Positions 1 through 8,267 of a DNA stretch of 64,000 bases are shown here, piece by piece; position 1 is the first letter of the stretch; the number at the start of each line of letters is the position of its first letter. The translations under genes were made by a program, and so were the position numbers. Origin of the DNA: a filamentous cyanobacterium CCT1 (GTDB taxonomy: Bacteria > Cyanobacteriota > Cyanobacteriia > Phormidesmidales > Phormidesmidaceae); assembly GCA_003017855.1 (NCBI GenBank), contig PYER01000002.1:1-64000 (forward strand), written 5' to 3'. The notes under the pieces were generated by a model that made no database searches, was not told where the DNA came from, and was given only the letters and a program-made list of their open reading frames with translations.

Positions 1-144
1 GTTGGGCTAGCTCCATGCAGAACAGGTTATCTCAGTCTTTCCCCTAACCCTAATTTTTAGTCTTGACGCTGCACTAGGTTGGATCTGCTGAGGTAATGGG
101 CATTCCGATCTAGACTGGAACCACAAGAGGAGGGGACATACCCA

Positions 145-1410
145 ATGACCGACATTCCTCAACCGGGCCACCCACCCATGGAGTGGGCTAACGCTGTGTC
201 TACCTGTCCTTCCCTGGAAGGGGCTGTTAAGGAGGTAGTCGAGCAGCTCCAGGGGCGCTTGACGGCGGCCCCTGACCTGGGGCTGGTGTTTATTTCGTCC
301 TCGTTTACCAGTGAATTTGCCCGGCTGTTGCCCCTGCTGCAAAGCCTGCTGCCGATACCCGCCCTGGTCGGATGCAGCGGCGGCGGTATTGTCGGTACCA
401 GCGCCCAGGGCCGGCCCCAGGAACTTGAAAATACCCCTGCCCTCAGCCTGACTGTGGCCAAACTGCCGGGGGTATCGGTGCGGAGTTTTCATGTGTCGAG
501 CGATGACCTGCCCGATCTTGACAGCCCACCCGGGGCCTGGTCAGAGCTGATTGGGGTCGATCCAGCGCAAAACCCGCAGTTTATTCTGATGGCCGATCCC
601 TTTTCATCGGGCGTCAATGACCTGCTGCAGGGGCTAGATTTTGCCTACCTCAGCGGGGTAAAGATTGGCGGACTGGCCGGCATAGATGGATTTAGTCGCC
701 ACAGCGGGCTATTTTGCGATCGCACCCTATATAGCGAAGGCGTGGTTGGAGTTGCCCTCTCGGGGCCTTTGGTACTTGATACCATTGTGGCGCAGGGGTG
801 CCGGCCCATTGGCCCTGTCTACCGGGTAGACAAAGCTGAGCGCAACATTTTGCTGACCCTGAATACCGCCGATGGCGACGACCCCCGTCCGCCCCTAGAC
901 CTCCTGCAAGACCTGTTTGACACCCTATCGGAAAGCGATCGCAAGCTGGCCCAGAGTTCTCTCTTTATTGGCATTGCCCAGGACAGCTTTAAGCTCACCC
1001 TCGACCAGGGCGATTTTTTGATTCGCACTCTGCTGGGGGTTGACCCCAAAATGGGCGCGATCGCAGTGGGCGATCGGCTGCGCCCCGGCCAGCGAGTGCA
1101 GTTTCACCTGCGCGACGCCCATACCTCCGCGATCGATCTCGAAAACCTGCTGCAGCGCTACCAGCGCCAGGTCTCGGCCTCGACCACAGCCGCCGGAGCG
1201 CTCATGTTTGCCTGCGCTGGGCGAGGCGAAGGGCTCTACGACCAGGCCAACTTTGACTCCAGCCTATTCGCTCAATACCTGCCGGGGCTGCCCCTGGGCG
1301 GCTTTTTCTGCGGCGGCGAAATTGGCCCCGTAGGGCAGACCACGTTTCTGCACGGCTTTACGTCGGTCTTTGGCATTTGCCGCCAGCCGTCGTCGGAAGC
1401 GGAGGGGTAG
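145..1410 (+). CDS. FIST N/C-domain sensory protein
   Basis: A 421-residue soluble protein with the FIST_N then FIST_C layout. Residues about 45-215 hold the FIST_N core, with a VGCSGGGIVG turn near residue 75 and an IGGLAG segment near 175. The C-terminal third (GALMFACAGRG, LPLGGFFCGGEIGPV) is typical of FIST_C. FIST domains are thought to bind small ligands, perhaps amino acids, and usually sit beside or within signalling proteins. No kinase, GGDEF or chemoreceptor domain is attached and no signalling gene adjoins it, so its partner is unknown. An AGAGGAGG-like ribosome site precedes the ATG. The family call is firm; the ligand is not known. Confidence 0.85.
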   Translation: MTDIPQPGHPPMEWANAVSTCPSLEGAVKEVVEQLQGRLTAAPDLGLVFISSSFTSEFARLLPLLQSLLPIPALVGCSGGGIVGTSAQGRPQELENTPALSLTVAKLPGVSVRSFHVSSDDLPDLDSPPGAWSELIGVDPAQNPQFILMADPFSSGVNDLLQGLDFAYLSGVKIGGLAGIDGFSRHSGLFCDRTLYSEGVVGVALSGPLVLDTIVAQGCRPIGPVYRVDKAERNILLTLNTADGDDPRPPLDLLQDLFDTLSESDRKLAQSSLFIGIAQDSFKLTLDQGDFLIRTLLGVDPKMGAIAVGDRLRPGQRVQFHLRDAHTSAIDLENLLQRYQRQVSASTTAAGALMFACAGRGEGLYDQANFDSSLFAQYLPGLPLGGFFCGGEIGPVGQTTFLHGFTSVFGICRQPSSEAEG

Positions 1411-1479
1411 TGAGGTGAGGAAGATAAGGGAGATGAGGGAATATAGGCACGGAGCGGCCTCCCGTAGAGTTAGCGAGGA

Positions 1480-1530
1480 GTGCAAAATTCAAAATTGAGA
1501 ATTCAAAATTTTGCACTTTGAATTTTGCAC
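1480..1530. repeat. AT-rich inverted repeat between convergent genes
   Basis: Perfect 14-bp arms at 1480-1493 and 1517-1530 (GTGCAAAATTCAAA and its complement) lie between two convergent genes. The 1411-1567 gap also has CT-rich runs (1540-1600) and tandem TTTGCAC words. Similar AAAATTCAAAAT words recur near 7035-7065, so this is a dispersed low-complexity repeat. It could work as a bidirectional terminator, but no T-run follows either arm closely. Confidence 0.55.
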
Positions 1531-1567
1531 TTTGCACTCCCCCTTCCTCATTTCCTCACCTTCCTCA

Positions 1568-2500
1568 TCACCTCATCCTCCTCATTTCCTCACCGCCTCC
1601 CAGCTCCGGCGCTGGCGTCACCCCCCGTACCGTCAGCGTGTAGGTCACAGCGCTGGTGCCAATGCCCTGCCAGCCGGTTATAAACCCGCCTTCGTCTAGC
1701 ACGGGCCGATGCTGGGGAGTGGTTACGGCGGCGTAGTAAACTCCTGCAGTAGGTAGAGGTATGTTGTCTAGCTGGGGTTGCAGCACTGAGGTGGTGCGGG
1801 CTTCACCCAGCAGTTTGCCCTGGGTGTCAAATAAGAAGAGGAGGGCACTGTCGTCGGTGTAAAGTATCCCTGGCCGCTGCTGAATGACGTCCAGGTCCAG
1901 GCTGGCGGTATCACCCTCAGCGCCCAGAAAAGCGTACACGTCTACGTAACGGCTCACAGCGCCTGTGGATACACCACTGCCGCTGCGGGTGTTGATGCGT
2001 CGAGCCTCGGCCAGCGGGTCCAGCGGGGTGTCGGCGCTGACGCCCAGCCCGGCCTGCCAGAAAGCTTCTAGCTGTCGAATCGTTTGGTCAGGGATGAGGG
2101 TAGAGCTACTGAGGCCTACGCGGGACGCGGCAGCCCGCTCGAACTGCAGGGGTCGCCCGCTGTAGCCAGGCAAGCCAAACCCCTCCAGCACCGGCTGGCA
2201 GGCGTCAATATTGGTCACAACCGCCTGATTTTGGCGCAAAACCTGCATTTGGCGACGCAGAATTACCAGTTCGGCCTGGGTCTTAATCGGCAGGTCGGGC
2301 ACCTTTTCCAGGTCGCCAGCCCGGGCGATCGCGCTATCCCAGTCGCTCAGGCACACCGCCAGTTGCAGCGACGATCGCAGAATAGCCGTGGATTGAGCCT
2401 GAACGGGAACCGCTGCCACTAGGGCCAGCCCCAGCACAATGGGCAACGCATCCCAAAACCGACCGATTGCCGACAGGCGTATCCATGACCCAACTTTCAT
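1568..2500 (-). CDS. Secreted protein with PPC-like (pre-peptidase C-terminal) domain
   Basis: A 310-residue protein with an N-terminal hydrophobic segment (residues about 17-35) ending in VQAQS, a plausible signal peptide. Residues about 40-120 are helical and unassigned. Residues about 195-295 read as a beta-sandwich of the PPC type: DVYAFLGAEGD, DSALLFLFD, then AGVYYAAVTT, the usual order for this family. PPC domains normally accompany secreted enzymes, but no catalytic domain is present, so this is probably a periplasmic or surface binding protein. It lies 33 bp downstream of the dipeptidase gene on the same strand and may share its transcript. Confidence 0.6.
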   Translation of the reverse strand: MKVGSWIRLSAIGRFWDALPIVLGLALVAAVPVQAQSTAILRSSLQLAVCLSDWDSAIARAGDLEKVPDLPIKTQAELVILRRQMQVLRQNQAVVTNIDACQPVLEGFGLPGYSGRPLQFERAAASRVGLSSSTLIPDQTIRQLEAFWQAGLGVSADTPLDPLAEARRINTRSGSGVSTGAVSRYVDVYAFLGAEGDTASLDLDVIQQRPGILYTDDSALLFLFDTQGKLLGEARTTSVLQPQLDNIPLPTAGVYYAAVTTPQHRPVLDEGGFITGWQGIGTSAVTYTLTVRGVTPAPELGGGEEMRRMR

Positions 2501-2533
2501 TACCGTTGCCTCCTCAAAGCCTACCCGGTGGTA

Positions 2534-3259
2534 TCACTGTACCCACAAGTCTACCGAGGCTCGCCCATAGTGAGCGAAAAAGTCTTCGCAGCCGGTTTCT
2601 TGCCGCCGCTGCCAGGCCCAGAGCTGATCCCCCAGCGAAAAATGCCACCACTCGTTGGGGTGGCGGCGAAACCCGGCTGCTTCCATCACCTGATTGAGCA
2701 GCGTGCGGTGGGCATGAAACTGCTGCTCCGTCGAGATAGGGCTGGCGGCGAAATGGTCGGGGTGCGATCGCGGCGAAACCTCATCAATGGGCGATCCCAT
2801 ATTCACCGCTGCTCCGTCTGTGTCCAAGAGGGTCACATCCAGCGCCGCCCCGGTGCTGTGGGGTGGGGGTGTTACCGGGTCATCGCTGGGCACGGCCCAA
2901 AACTGAATTACTTCGGTCATCACCGCCTCTCGCTGGTCGGCAGTGATGGTCTCGGCCACCCAGCCTCGGGCCTGCACCCGTTCTAAAAAGGTGCGCTCCA
3001 CCATAAACCGCTGCACCGCCAGGGGGCGAAAGGCGTCAAAGACCTGAATGCGCCAGCCCGGATACTGCTGGTGAAGACAGTCTTGAGCCTGCAGTAGGGC
3101 GGCTAACACACCCGCTCGCAGGTAGTAGGGCGACTGGTGGCCGTAGGGTGCCCCCAATACCTGATAGGGGTGGGGCTGGACTAGAGATATGCGATCGCTC
3201 TCAATGGGTACCAGCGGTTCGCCACAGTCGCAGATAGGAATGGCCTGGTAGGGTTTCAT
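2534..3259 (-). CDS. D-alanyl-D-alanine dipeptidase (VanX/DdpX family, M15D)
   Basis: A 241-residue zinc peptidase of family M15D. The metal-binding motif is PHSTGAALDVTLLD (residues about 129-142), matching SxHxxGxAxD, and EWWHFSL near residue 208 supplies the catalytic Glu and third His ligand. Enzymes of this family hydrolyse D-Ala-D-Ala, in cell-wall recycling or nutrition as well as in vancomycin resistance. No vanA/vanH genes are nearby, so a housekeeping or turnover role is more likely. No clear signal peptide is visible, pointing to the cytoplasm. It sits 29 bp after the small Cys-rich reading frame that is coupled to the LysR gene. Confidence 0.85.
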   Translation of the reverse strand: MKPYQAIPICDCGEPLVPIESDRISLVQPHPYQVLGAPYGHQSPYYLRAGVLAALLQAQDCLHQQYPGWRIQVFDAFRPLAVQRFMVERTFLERVQARGWVAETITADQREAVMTEVIQFWAVPSDDPVTPPPHSTGAALDVTLLDTDGAAVNMGSPIDEVSPRSHPDHFAASPISTEQQFHAHRTLLNQVMEAAGFRRHPNEWWHFSLGDQLWAWQRRQETGCEDFFAHYGRASVDLWVQ

Positions 3260-3288
3260 AGTGCTCTTTGGCTCAACACCGCAAAGGA

Positions 3289-3411
3289 TTATGGCAGATT
3301 TGACCGGTGCAGATGGCGATCGCGGCGCTCAAAGCGATCGAAGCTGTCCTCAAGACGTGCGCAGCGAGTCATCTCGGCCATAACTTGGCCGCCGCAGTCG
3401 CAACAGGTCAT
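3289..3411 (-). CDS. 40-residue Cys-rich small protein coupled to LysR gene
   Basis: A short frame whose ATG overlaps the LysR stop codon in an ATGA arrangement (3408-3411), suggesting translational coupling. The product begins MTCCDCGGQV, continues to a fourth Cys near residue 17 (TRCARL), and ends in an Arg/Asp/His-rich tail. The Cys spacing resembles half of a zinc ribbon. No homologue is recognised. Support is the exact stop-start overlap, the Cys pattern and the 29-bp gap to the dipeptidase gene. It could still be a chance frame. A metal- or oxyanion-responsive role next to the chromate locus would be inference only. Confidence 0.45.
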   Translation of the reverse strand: MTCCDCGGQVMAEMTRCARLEDSFDRFERRDRHLHRSNLP

Positions 3412-4337
3412 ATTTTTGCGCTAAAACCGTTCCGAACATAGTCCAGAAATACCGCTGCTCCTGGAGACAGGCATTTCCCTTTCAGGTAGACCAGGTGCCA
3501 CTGTTTCCTCAGCGAAAATTCTGCAATGGGCAAAATAGCCAGGTCAGTTTCAAGGTCTGTGCGAGACAGCTCTGACGCAGGCAGCACCGCAATTCCTAGC
3601 CCAGCTCGAATGCTGGCCTTGATGGCTTCACTACTGCTCATCTCCAATCGTCTACGAACCTCGATTGCCTGAGCCGTAAAAAAATCTTCCAGCATTTGGC
3701 GACTGGCTGAGCCTGGCTCGTTCAAAATCCATGACTCCTGGGTTAGCTGCTGCGGCGTAACCACCGCCTGCCCTGCGAGGGGATGCTGCTGATGCGCCAC
3801 AATATGCAGCGGTACGTCTATACAGGGCAATACCTCAATCCCGTTCAAAGCTGGCGGCAGGCTAAAAAAGTAAATGTCGTCTTCATTGTTTTGCAGTCGC
3901 TCCAGCAGCTGATGATGATCCCCAATGTGCATCGACAGCTCTAAGCCTGGGTAGCGGTCCATAAACGGTTTGAGCTGCTGAACCAGGGCCGTTTTGCCGG
4001 TTTCAACCGTAGCGACTTTGACAATGCCTTGCTCTAACCCCTGAAACGCCACCAGCGCTTCATCTAGGGTCGAGAGCTGGCCCAAAACCTGGCGGCAGGT
4101 GGTCAGCAGGGCTTCGCCTGCCCTCGTCAGATAAAGCTTTTTGCTAACGGTCTCAAACAGGGGTAGGCCAATCGTTTTAGCCAGCTGCTTGACCTGAATC
4201 GAAACCGTGGGCTGAGTCAAATACAGCTCTTCGGCTGCCTTTGTATAGCTGCCGTGGCGAGCAACCGCCTCAAAAACCTCCATTTGATGGAGGGTAATTC
4301 CCCTGGTGTTGGGCAGTTGCTGATTCATAGCAGACAA
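3408..4337 (-). CDS. LysR-family transcriptional regulator (CbbR/CmpR-like)
   Basis: A 309-residue LysR regulator. The winged HTH covers residues about 13-72 (LHQMEVFEAVARHGSYTKAAEEL, TQPTVSIQVKQL), followed by the linker helix and a periplasmic-binding-like effector domain (residues about 95-300). The N-terminus resembles the CbbR/CmpR/NdhR subgroup of cyanobacteria. It is divergent from the chromate transporter gene, and the 116-125-bp region between them holds two inverted repeats suited to a LysR dimer. This suggests it controls itself and the transporter. The effector is unknown; an alternative ATG three codons in cannot be excluded. Confidence 0.85.
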   Translation of the reverse strand: MSAMNQQLPNTRGITLHQMEVFEAVARHGSYTKAAEELYLTQPTVSIQVKQLAKTIGLPLFETVSKKLYLTRAGEALLTTCRQVLGQLSTLDEALVAFQGLEQGIVKVATVETGKTALVQQLKPFMDRYPGLELSMHIGDHHQLLERLQNNEDDIYFFSLPPALNGIEVLPCIDVPLHIVAHQQHPLAGQAVVTPQQLTQESWILNEPGSASRQMLEDFFTAQAIEVRRRLEMSSSEAIKASIRAGLGIAVLPASELSRTDLETDLAILPIAEFSLRKQWHLVYLKGKCLSPGAAVFLDYVRNGFSAKI

Positions 4338-4361
4338 TGCGCAGTAGAAATACCTACCGAG

Positions 4362-4385
4362 TTTAGCAACATCAATGTTGTTAAA
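4362..4385. promoter_or_regulatory. Candidate LysR operator 1
   Basis: Near-perfect palindrome with 11-bp arms: TTTAGCAACAT, CA, ATGTTGTTAAA (one mismatch). It lies 25 bp upstream of the LysR start and about 78 bp upstream of the chromate transporter start. The T-N11-A pattern expected of LysR binding sites is present inside it. Position suits autoregulation plus divergent control. Confidence 0.5.
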
Positions 4386-4404
4386 GCAAGAAAATGTGTT
4401 GCTT
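4384..4404. promoter_or_regulatory. Candidate LysR operator 2
   Basis: Second inverted repeat, AAGCAA and TTGCTT separated by 9 bases, abutting the first site on the transporter side. Paired recognition and activation sites in this arrangement are usual for LysR regulators. Confidence 0.35.
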
Positions 4405-4462
4405 GATATAGGATTTCGCGCTCGAATCTCGCTACGTTGGCTTCAGCATTGTTGTGTTTTCC

Positions 4463-5722
4463 ATGAACCAGCCGCCCAATCTAGACCCTGTAGCTGTAGA
4501 ACCACCCTCAGAAGCGCTATCGGCCCGACTGAAGGAGCTAGCGCTGCTCTTCCTAAAGCTGGGGGCAATCGGCTTTGGTGGTCCGCAGGCTCACATCGCC
4601 ATGATCCACGATGAGGCCGTGGCGCGGCGCGGCTGGTTTGAAGAAGACCAGTTTATTGAAGGAGTGGCGATCTGCGAAATGCTGCCCGGCCCCGCTTCAA
4701 CTCAAATGGGCCTCTACACGGGCTATCTGCGAGCGGGTCAGCTGGGGGCGCTGGTGGCGGGGCTGTGCTTTATTGCTCCAGCCTTTGTCATCCTGGTAGT
4801 ACTGTCCTGGGCCTACTTTCGATTCCAGGGGGTGCCCCAAATTGAAGATTTGTTCCTCGGCATTTCGCCAGTGGTGATTGCCATTATTTTGGGCTTTTGC
4901 TGGAAGCTGAGCAAAAAGGTGATCAAAGACTGGCAGGGGGTGGCGATCGCCCTTGCCGTCCTGCTGCTCTCCCTCGTATTTCGCGTCAATGTGCTGCTGC
5001 TGTTTGTGCTGGCGGGTGTAGCGGGGCTCGTGGTCTATCGACCCGCCTCCTCCAGCGGGCGATCCAGCGCCTGGCTGGCCCCACTGCTGCCAATCACCCA
5101 AAGCGGGCTCACTCTTTTGACTACCGTACCAGGGGAAACCTTGGCCGTCTCTAGCTTTTGGGGCCTAGACCGAATTCAGGACTACGCCCTGCCCCTGTTT
5201 ACCTTTTTCCTCAGAACCGGAGCGTTTATCTTTGGCGGCGGCCTGGTGATCATTCCGCTTCTAGAGTCTGCGGTAGTTGACGACTTTCAGTGGATGACCC
5301 GCAGCGAATTTCTCGACGGTGTGGCCCTGGGGTCGCTGACACCCGGCCCAGTGGTAATCACGGCCGCCTTTGTGGGATTCAAGGTGGCTGGGGCGCTGGG
5401 CGCGTTGGTCGCCACCGTGGCAATTTTCACCCCGTCGTTTTTGTTCATTATGTTTGCCTCGCCCTTCTTGCTGCGGCTGCGGCAAAACCTCTGGGTCAAG
5501 AGCGCTCTCAAGGGCGTCATGCCAGCGGCCCTGGGGGCGATCGCCGCCGCCGCCATTCCCCTGGCCGCCGCGGCGCTGATTCAGCCCACCCTGCCCCGGA
5601 CGGTCGTTGCTTTTACGGTGGGTCTTGCTGCTCTGGTGGCCCTGGTGCGCTTTCGTCGGCCGACCTGGCAACTGGTGCCCGCTGGGGCGATCGCGGGGCT
5701 GCTGGCCGGAGCGGTGGTGTAG
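4463..5722 (+). CDS. chrA: Chromate transporter, ChrA (CHR) family
   Basis: A 419-residue inner-membrane protein with two CHR halves. The first carries FGGPQAHIAMIHDE and CEMLPGPASTQ (residues about 40-85). The second carries FGGGLVIIPLLE and GSLTPGPVVITAAFVGF (residues about 260-305). Each half has about five hydrophobic segments, the long bidomain form. ChrA proteins export chromate, and some members transport sulfate-like anions. An in-frame GTG nine bases upstream (4454) is an alternative start; neither has a clear ribosome site. The divergent LysR gene probably regulates it. Confidence 0.9.
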   Translation: MNQPPNLDPVAVEPPSEALSARLKELALLFLKLGAIGFGGPQAHIAMIHDEAVARRGWFEEDQFIEGVAICEMLPGPASTQMGLYTGYLRAGQLGALVAGLCFIAPAFVILVVLSWAYFRFQGVPQIEDLFLGISPVVIAIILGFCWKLSKKVIKDWQGVAIALAVLLLSLVFRVNVLLLFVLAGVAGLVVYRPASSSGRSSAWLAPLLPITQSGLTLLTTVPGETLAVSSFWGLDRIQDYALPLFTFFLRTGAFIFGGGLVIIPLLESAVVDDFQWMTRSEFLDGVALGSLTPGPVVITAAFVGFKVAGALGALVATVAIFTPSFLFIMFASPFLLRLRQNLWVKSALKGVMPAALGAIAAAAIPLAAAALIQPTLPRTVVAFTVGLAALVALVRFRRPTWQLVPAGAIAGLLAGAVV

Positions 5723-5793
5723 GCTGCACCGTTCAGGAGGTAACGAGTCTGTGAATATTCTAGATTCGATTGCTTGGAGGTAACGGATGGTGG

Positions 5794-6372
5794 TTAAGCG
5801 CTGAAGATACCTTGGTAGAGATCGTTGAGCGCTAGCTCAACGGGTAATGACGAGATCTGCACGCGGGTGTCTAGACCGCTGTATTCGGTAAACAACCACT
5901 GATGCTCCGATTGCTTTACATACTGTTCTACGTGAGGTCTGTATTGATCGATCAGCAAGTATTCTTGCAGCGTTGCCAACGTGCGATAGGCCTCAAACTT
6001 GTCGCCTCGGTCATATTTTTCGGTAGAGTCTGACAAAACCTCTGCCAGCAACAACGGATTGGTGACCGTATCTTTTCTGCCGGGCTTGAGTTCTACCGGA
6101 TCGGCGGTCACCATACCGTCGGGATAGGTATAGATGTTCATAGCCGGAATCCATAGACGTTGATCGGTAATAAACAAACTGTAGGGTTTTCCTCGCAGAG
6201 CAAACCAGAGCAAGGCATTGAGCGCACTGGCAATTTTGTTGTGCTCAGGGGTTCCCCCAGTCATTGGTATGATTGCTCCGTGGCGGTATTCATGGCGAAT
6301 ATCAGACTCTACCTCTAGAGTCAGATACTCGTCTGCGGTGTAGGTTTTGAGTGAACTAGACGCCAGGGTCAT
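5794..6372 (-). CDS. Uma2-family (DUF820) PD-(D/E)XK nuclease-like protein
   Basis: A 192-residue DUF820/Uma2 protein. The family opens with the YTADEYLTLE segment. The putative nuclease core is YPDGMVTADP (residues about 82-91), then LLAEVLSDSTEKYDRGDKFEAY (about 105-126) and LQEYLLID (about 134-141), matching the D...ExL...K order. These proteins occur in many copies in cyanobacteria and their biological role is unproven. It neighbours a broken gene of another small cyanobacterial family and a dispersed repeat, so this is a repeat-rich accessory spot. Confidence 0.8.
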   Translation of the reverse strand: MTLASSSLKTYTADEYLTLEVESDIRHEYRHGAIIPMTGGTPEHNKIASALNALLWFALRGKPYSLFITDQRLWIPAMNIYTYPDGMVTADPVELKPGRKDTVTNPLLLAEVLSDSTEKYDRGDKFEAYRTLATLQEYLLIDQYRPHVEQYVKQSEHQWLFTEYSGLDTRVQISSLPVELALNDLYQGIFSA

Positions 6373-6465
6373 GGTAGGTTGAGGCCGGTCGAGGTTTAGA
6401 GGCTATTCCCCAGTTTATACCGCTGCTTTCAGCCTGCATTATTCGGGAGGCGACTAAACGGCTCG

Positions 6466-6538
6466 CCATTCCCGCGTAAGCAGGAACCCATTCGAAAGCC
6501 AGTTGTCAAAGCTGGATTCCCGTACTTAGGGGAATGAC
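6466..6538. repeat. REP-like dispersed repeat with inverted ends
   Basis: The ends CATTCCC (6467-6473) and GGGAATG (6530-6536) are inverted, with further inner pairing (CAGGAACCCA against TGGATTCCCG). The pattern resembles the common ATTCCCGC..GCGGGAAT palindromic repeats scattered in many bacterial genomes. It fills most of the gap between the Uma2 gene and the pseudogene. Just downstream are short GACGAGTT direct repeats (6549-6575). Confidence 0.5.
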
Positions 6539-6576
6539 AGCCAATGATTGACGAGTTGACGAGTTAACGAGCTGCT

Positions 6577-6992
6577 ATGGCGACTCAACAAATTACTATT
6601 GAGCTACCAGAGCCGGTGATGCGTCAACTAATGCGTATTGCAGCGAATCCATCGAGGCGCTGGTGGACCAGAGCGTGCTGAGCAATCTACCACCCTCTAC
6701 AGACAATGCTCCTACAGAGTTTCAAGCCGATCTACTGGCTATGCAAACGCTGAGCGTTGAAGAACTGTATGCGATCGCCCAAGCCCAAACCGAACAAGCA
6801 CAGCACAAACGCCACACCAAACTGCTGCAAAAAAAGAAGTCGAGCTACTCACCCTCGAAGAACGCCAAGAACTCTCTGCTATCAGACAATCTGCCGATCA
6901 TCTGATGCTCCGTAAAGCCTACGCCTGGTCGCTGCTTCGCTGGCGAGGCCAAAAAAAATCCTACCCTGGCAGATTTGCCCATTCTAGTATGA
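6577..6992 (+). pseudogene. Broken small cyanobacterial gene (three frameshifts)
   Basis: The reading starts in one frame at 6577 (MATQQITIELPEPVMRQLMRIA). It shifts near 6640 to a second frame (SIEALVDQSVLSNLPPS... to about 6830), shifts at a run of A near 6830 to a third (KEVELLTLEERQELSAIRQ... LRKAYAWSLLRWRG), and shifts again at an A8 run near 6955 to end PTLADLPILV, stop at 6990-6992. Put together these form one continuous small protein of a kind common in cyanobacteria, often near Uma2 or toxin-antitoxin genes. Two shifts fall in A homopolymers, so sequencing error is possible, but the first does not. The 80-residue frame at 6663-6905 is only the middle piece. Confidence 0.7.
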
Positions 6993-7067
6993 GCACTGCT
7001 GGAAGTCTGCGACGGTTGATGGTCACAGCTCTCCCGCCAAAATTCAAAATCTAAAATCCAAAATTCC

Positions 7068-7766
7068 CTAGGTTGTCACCATTCCATGCTCCAGCGCAAA
7101 CCGCACCAGCTCCGTGCGGCTGTTGGTGCCGGTCTTGCTAAACAGGCGGCTGACGTACTTCTCGACGTTGCGAACGCTGGTGTCGAGGCGGCTGGCGATT
7201 TCTTTGTTCATCAGCCCCTCGGCGACCAGGTCGAGCACGCTCTGCTCGCGGGGGGTAAGGTCGATGCGAATATCGGAGGCCACCTTAGCGATGCCGCCCT
7301 TCTGGCTCAGCATCGCTTTGATTTCTTCAATCTGGCGGGCCATGACGGCGATGTCGGGGATGTCGCCCGAGTCTGGAGTTTGAGCGGCGCGGCGACCGAT
7401 CAGGTTGCTGACCACCGCCACCAGTTCTTCGGGGTCAAAGGGCTTGGAGAGGTAGGCGTCGCAGCCCGAGTTGTAGCCCTGGATGCGATCGCTGGTCATG
7501 CCCCGCGCCGTCAAAAACAGCACCGGCAGCCCCTTAAAGCGCACATCGTCGCGCACCTGGGCCAAAAAGGCGTAGCCATCTACCTGGGGCATCATGATGT
7601 CGGAGATCAGCACGTCGGGGGTTTCCTGCTGGAGCAAATCCCAGCCTTCTTTGGCGTTGCTGGCGGCCCGCACGGTAAAGCCGCTGTCTTCTAGGTAGGC
7701 CTGCACCGCCTCCCGTAGACCGGGCTCGTCGTCTACCAGTAGAATATTTCCGGCTTGATCAGACAT
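7068..7766 (-). CDS. NarL/LuxR-type response regulator (Ycf29-like)
   Basis: A 232-residue protein with a receiver domain (residues about 7-122) and a C-terminal LuxR-type HTH (about 168-228). The receiver has the acidic pair VDDE, the phosphoacceptor Asp in DVLISDIMMP (near residue 55), the T in FLTARG and the K in SKPFDP. The HTH reads LTPREQSVLDLVAEGLMNKEIASRL with a matching recognition helix. The receiver is very close to the plastid/cyanobacterial Ycf29 type. No histidine kinase gene adjoins it. The gene is monocistronic here and divergent from a small membrane protein gene. Confidence 0.85.
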   Translation of the reverse strand: MSDQAGNILLVDDEPGLREAVQAYLEDSGFTVRAASNAKEGWDLLQQETPDVLISDIMMPQVDGYAFLAQVRDDVRFKGLPVLFLTARGMTSDRIQGYNSGCDAYLSKPFDPEELVAVVSNLIGRRAAQTPDSGDIPDIAVMARQIEEIKAMLSQKGGIAKVASDIRIDLTPREQSVLDLVAEGLMNKEIASRLDTSVRNVEKYVSRLFSKTGTNSRTELVRFALEHGMVTT

Positions 7767-7862
7767 AACACTGTCCCAGATGACCTATTAATGCTCACTT
7801 TAACCCGTAATTGAGAGGCCGGAAGCGGTTCAGCCCCAGAAGGTAGCCAGAAGGCACACAGA

Positions 7863-8267
7863 ATGCAAAACCTGCTGTTTTATTTGGGCTTTGCCACCCT
7901 CATGGCCCACGAACTCGACGCCATGACCCAGGCCGAGTGGCGACTGCTGTTTGTGCTGCGCCGTTTGCCCGACGCTACCGCTGAAGTGGCCTTTGTACTG
8001 GTGCACATTCCTCTGGTGGCGGGGCTGCTGTGGTTAACTAACAGCGACACTCCAGAAATCAAGCGCTGGTCAAGGCTGGCGATCGCTGCTTTCCTCGCCA
8101 TTCATGCCGCTCTGCATAAGCGGCTCGACCATCATCCCCTTTACAGCTTCGATTCGGCTCTTTCTATGGGCTTAATTTACGGCGGTGGCTTGCTGGGCTT
8201 GCTCTATCTGGGGATTGTTTTCGCGAGCAGGCTGAGACAGTCCACGTCAGCTCAAAGCGAGATGTAG
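7863..8267 (+). CDS. Small membrane protein, DUF6713-like
   Basis: A 134-residue protein with four hydrophobic segments (residues about 3-20, 40-60, 70-88 and 100-122). It contains HELDAMTQAEWR near residue 16 and HKRLDHHPLYSFDSALS near 88, giving several conserved His and Asp residues that could bind a metal. The family looks like the DUF6713 group of uncharacterised membrane proteins. It is separated from the response regulator gene by 96 bp, divergently. Function unknown. Confidence 0.6.
   Translation: MQNLLFYLGFATLMAHELDAMTQAEWRLLFVLRRLPDATAEVAFVLVHIPLVAGLLWLTNSDTPEIKRWSRLAIAAFLAIHAALHKRLDHHPLYSFDSALSMGLIYGGGLLGLLYLGIVFASRLRQSTSAQSEM

Noticed and set aside
7-492. 161-codon minus-strand frame at the left edge
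   Set aside because: Low-complexity, no family features, and antisense to the well-supported FIST gene.
5751-5783. Mini-frame after chrA with two GGAGGTAACG repeats
   Set aside because: Only about ten codons; the repeated ribosome-site-like words are notable, but nothing supports translation.
6663-6905. 80-codon frame as a separate gene
   Set aside because: It is the middle fragment of the frameshifted gene at 6577-6992.
7086-7694. 202-codon plus-strand frame
   Set aside because: Antisense to the response regulator, which has complete receiver and HTH motifs; long antisense frames are common at this GC content.
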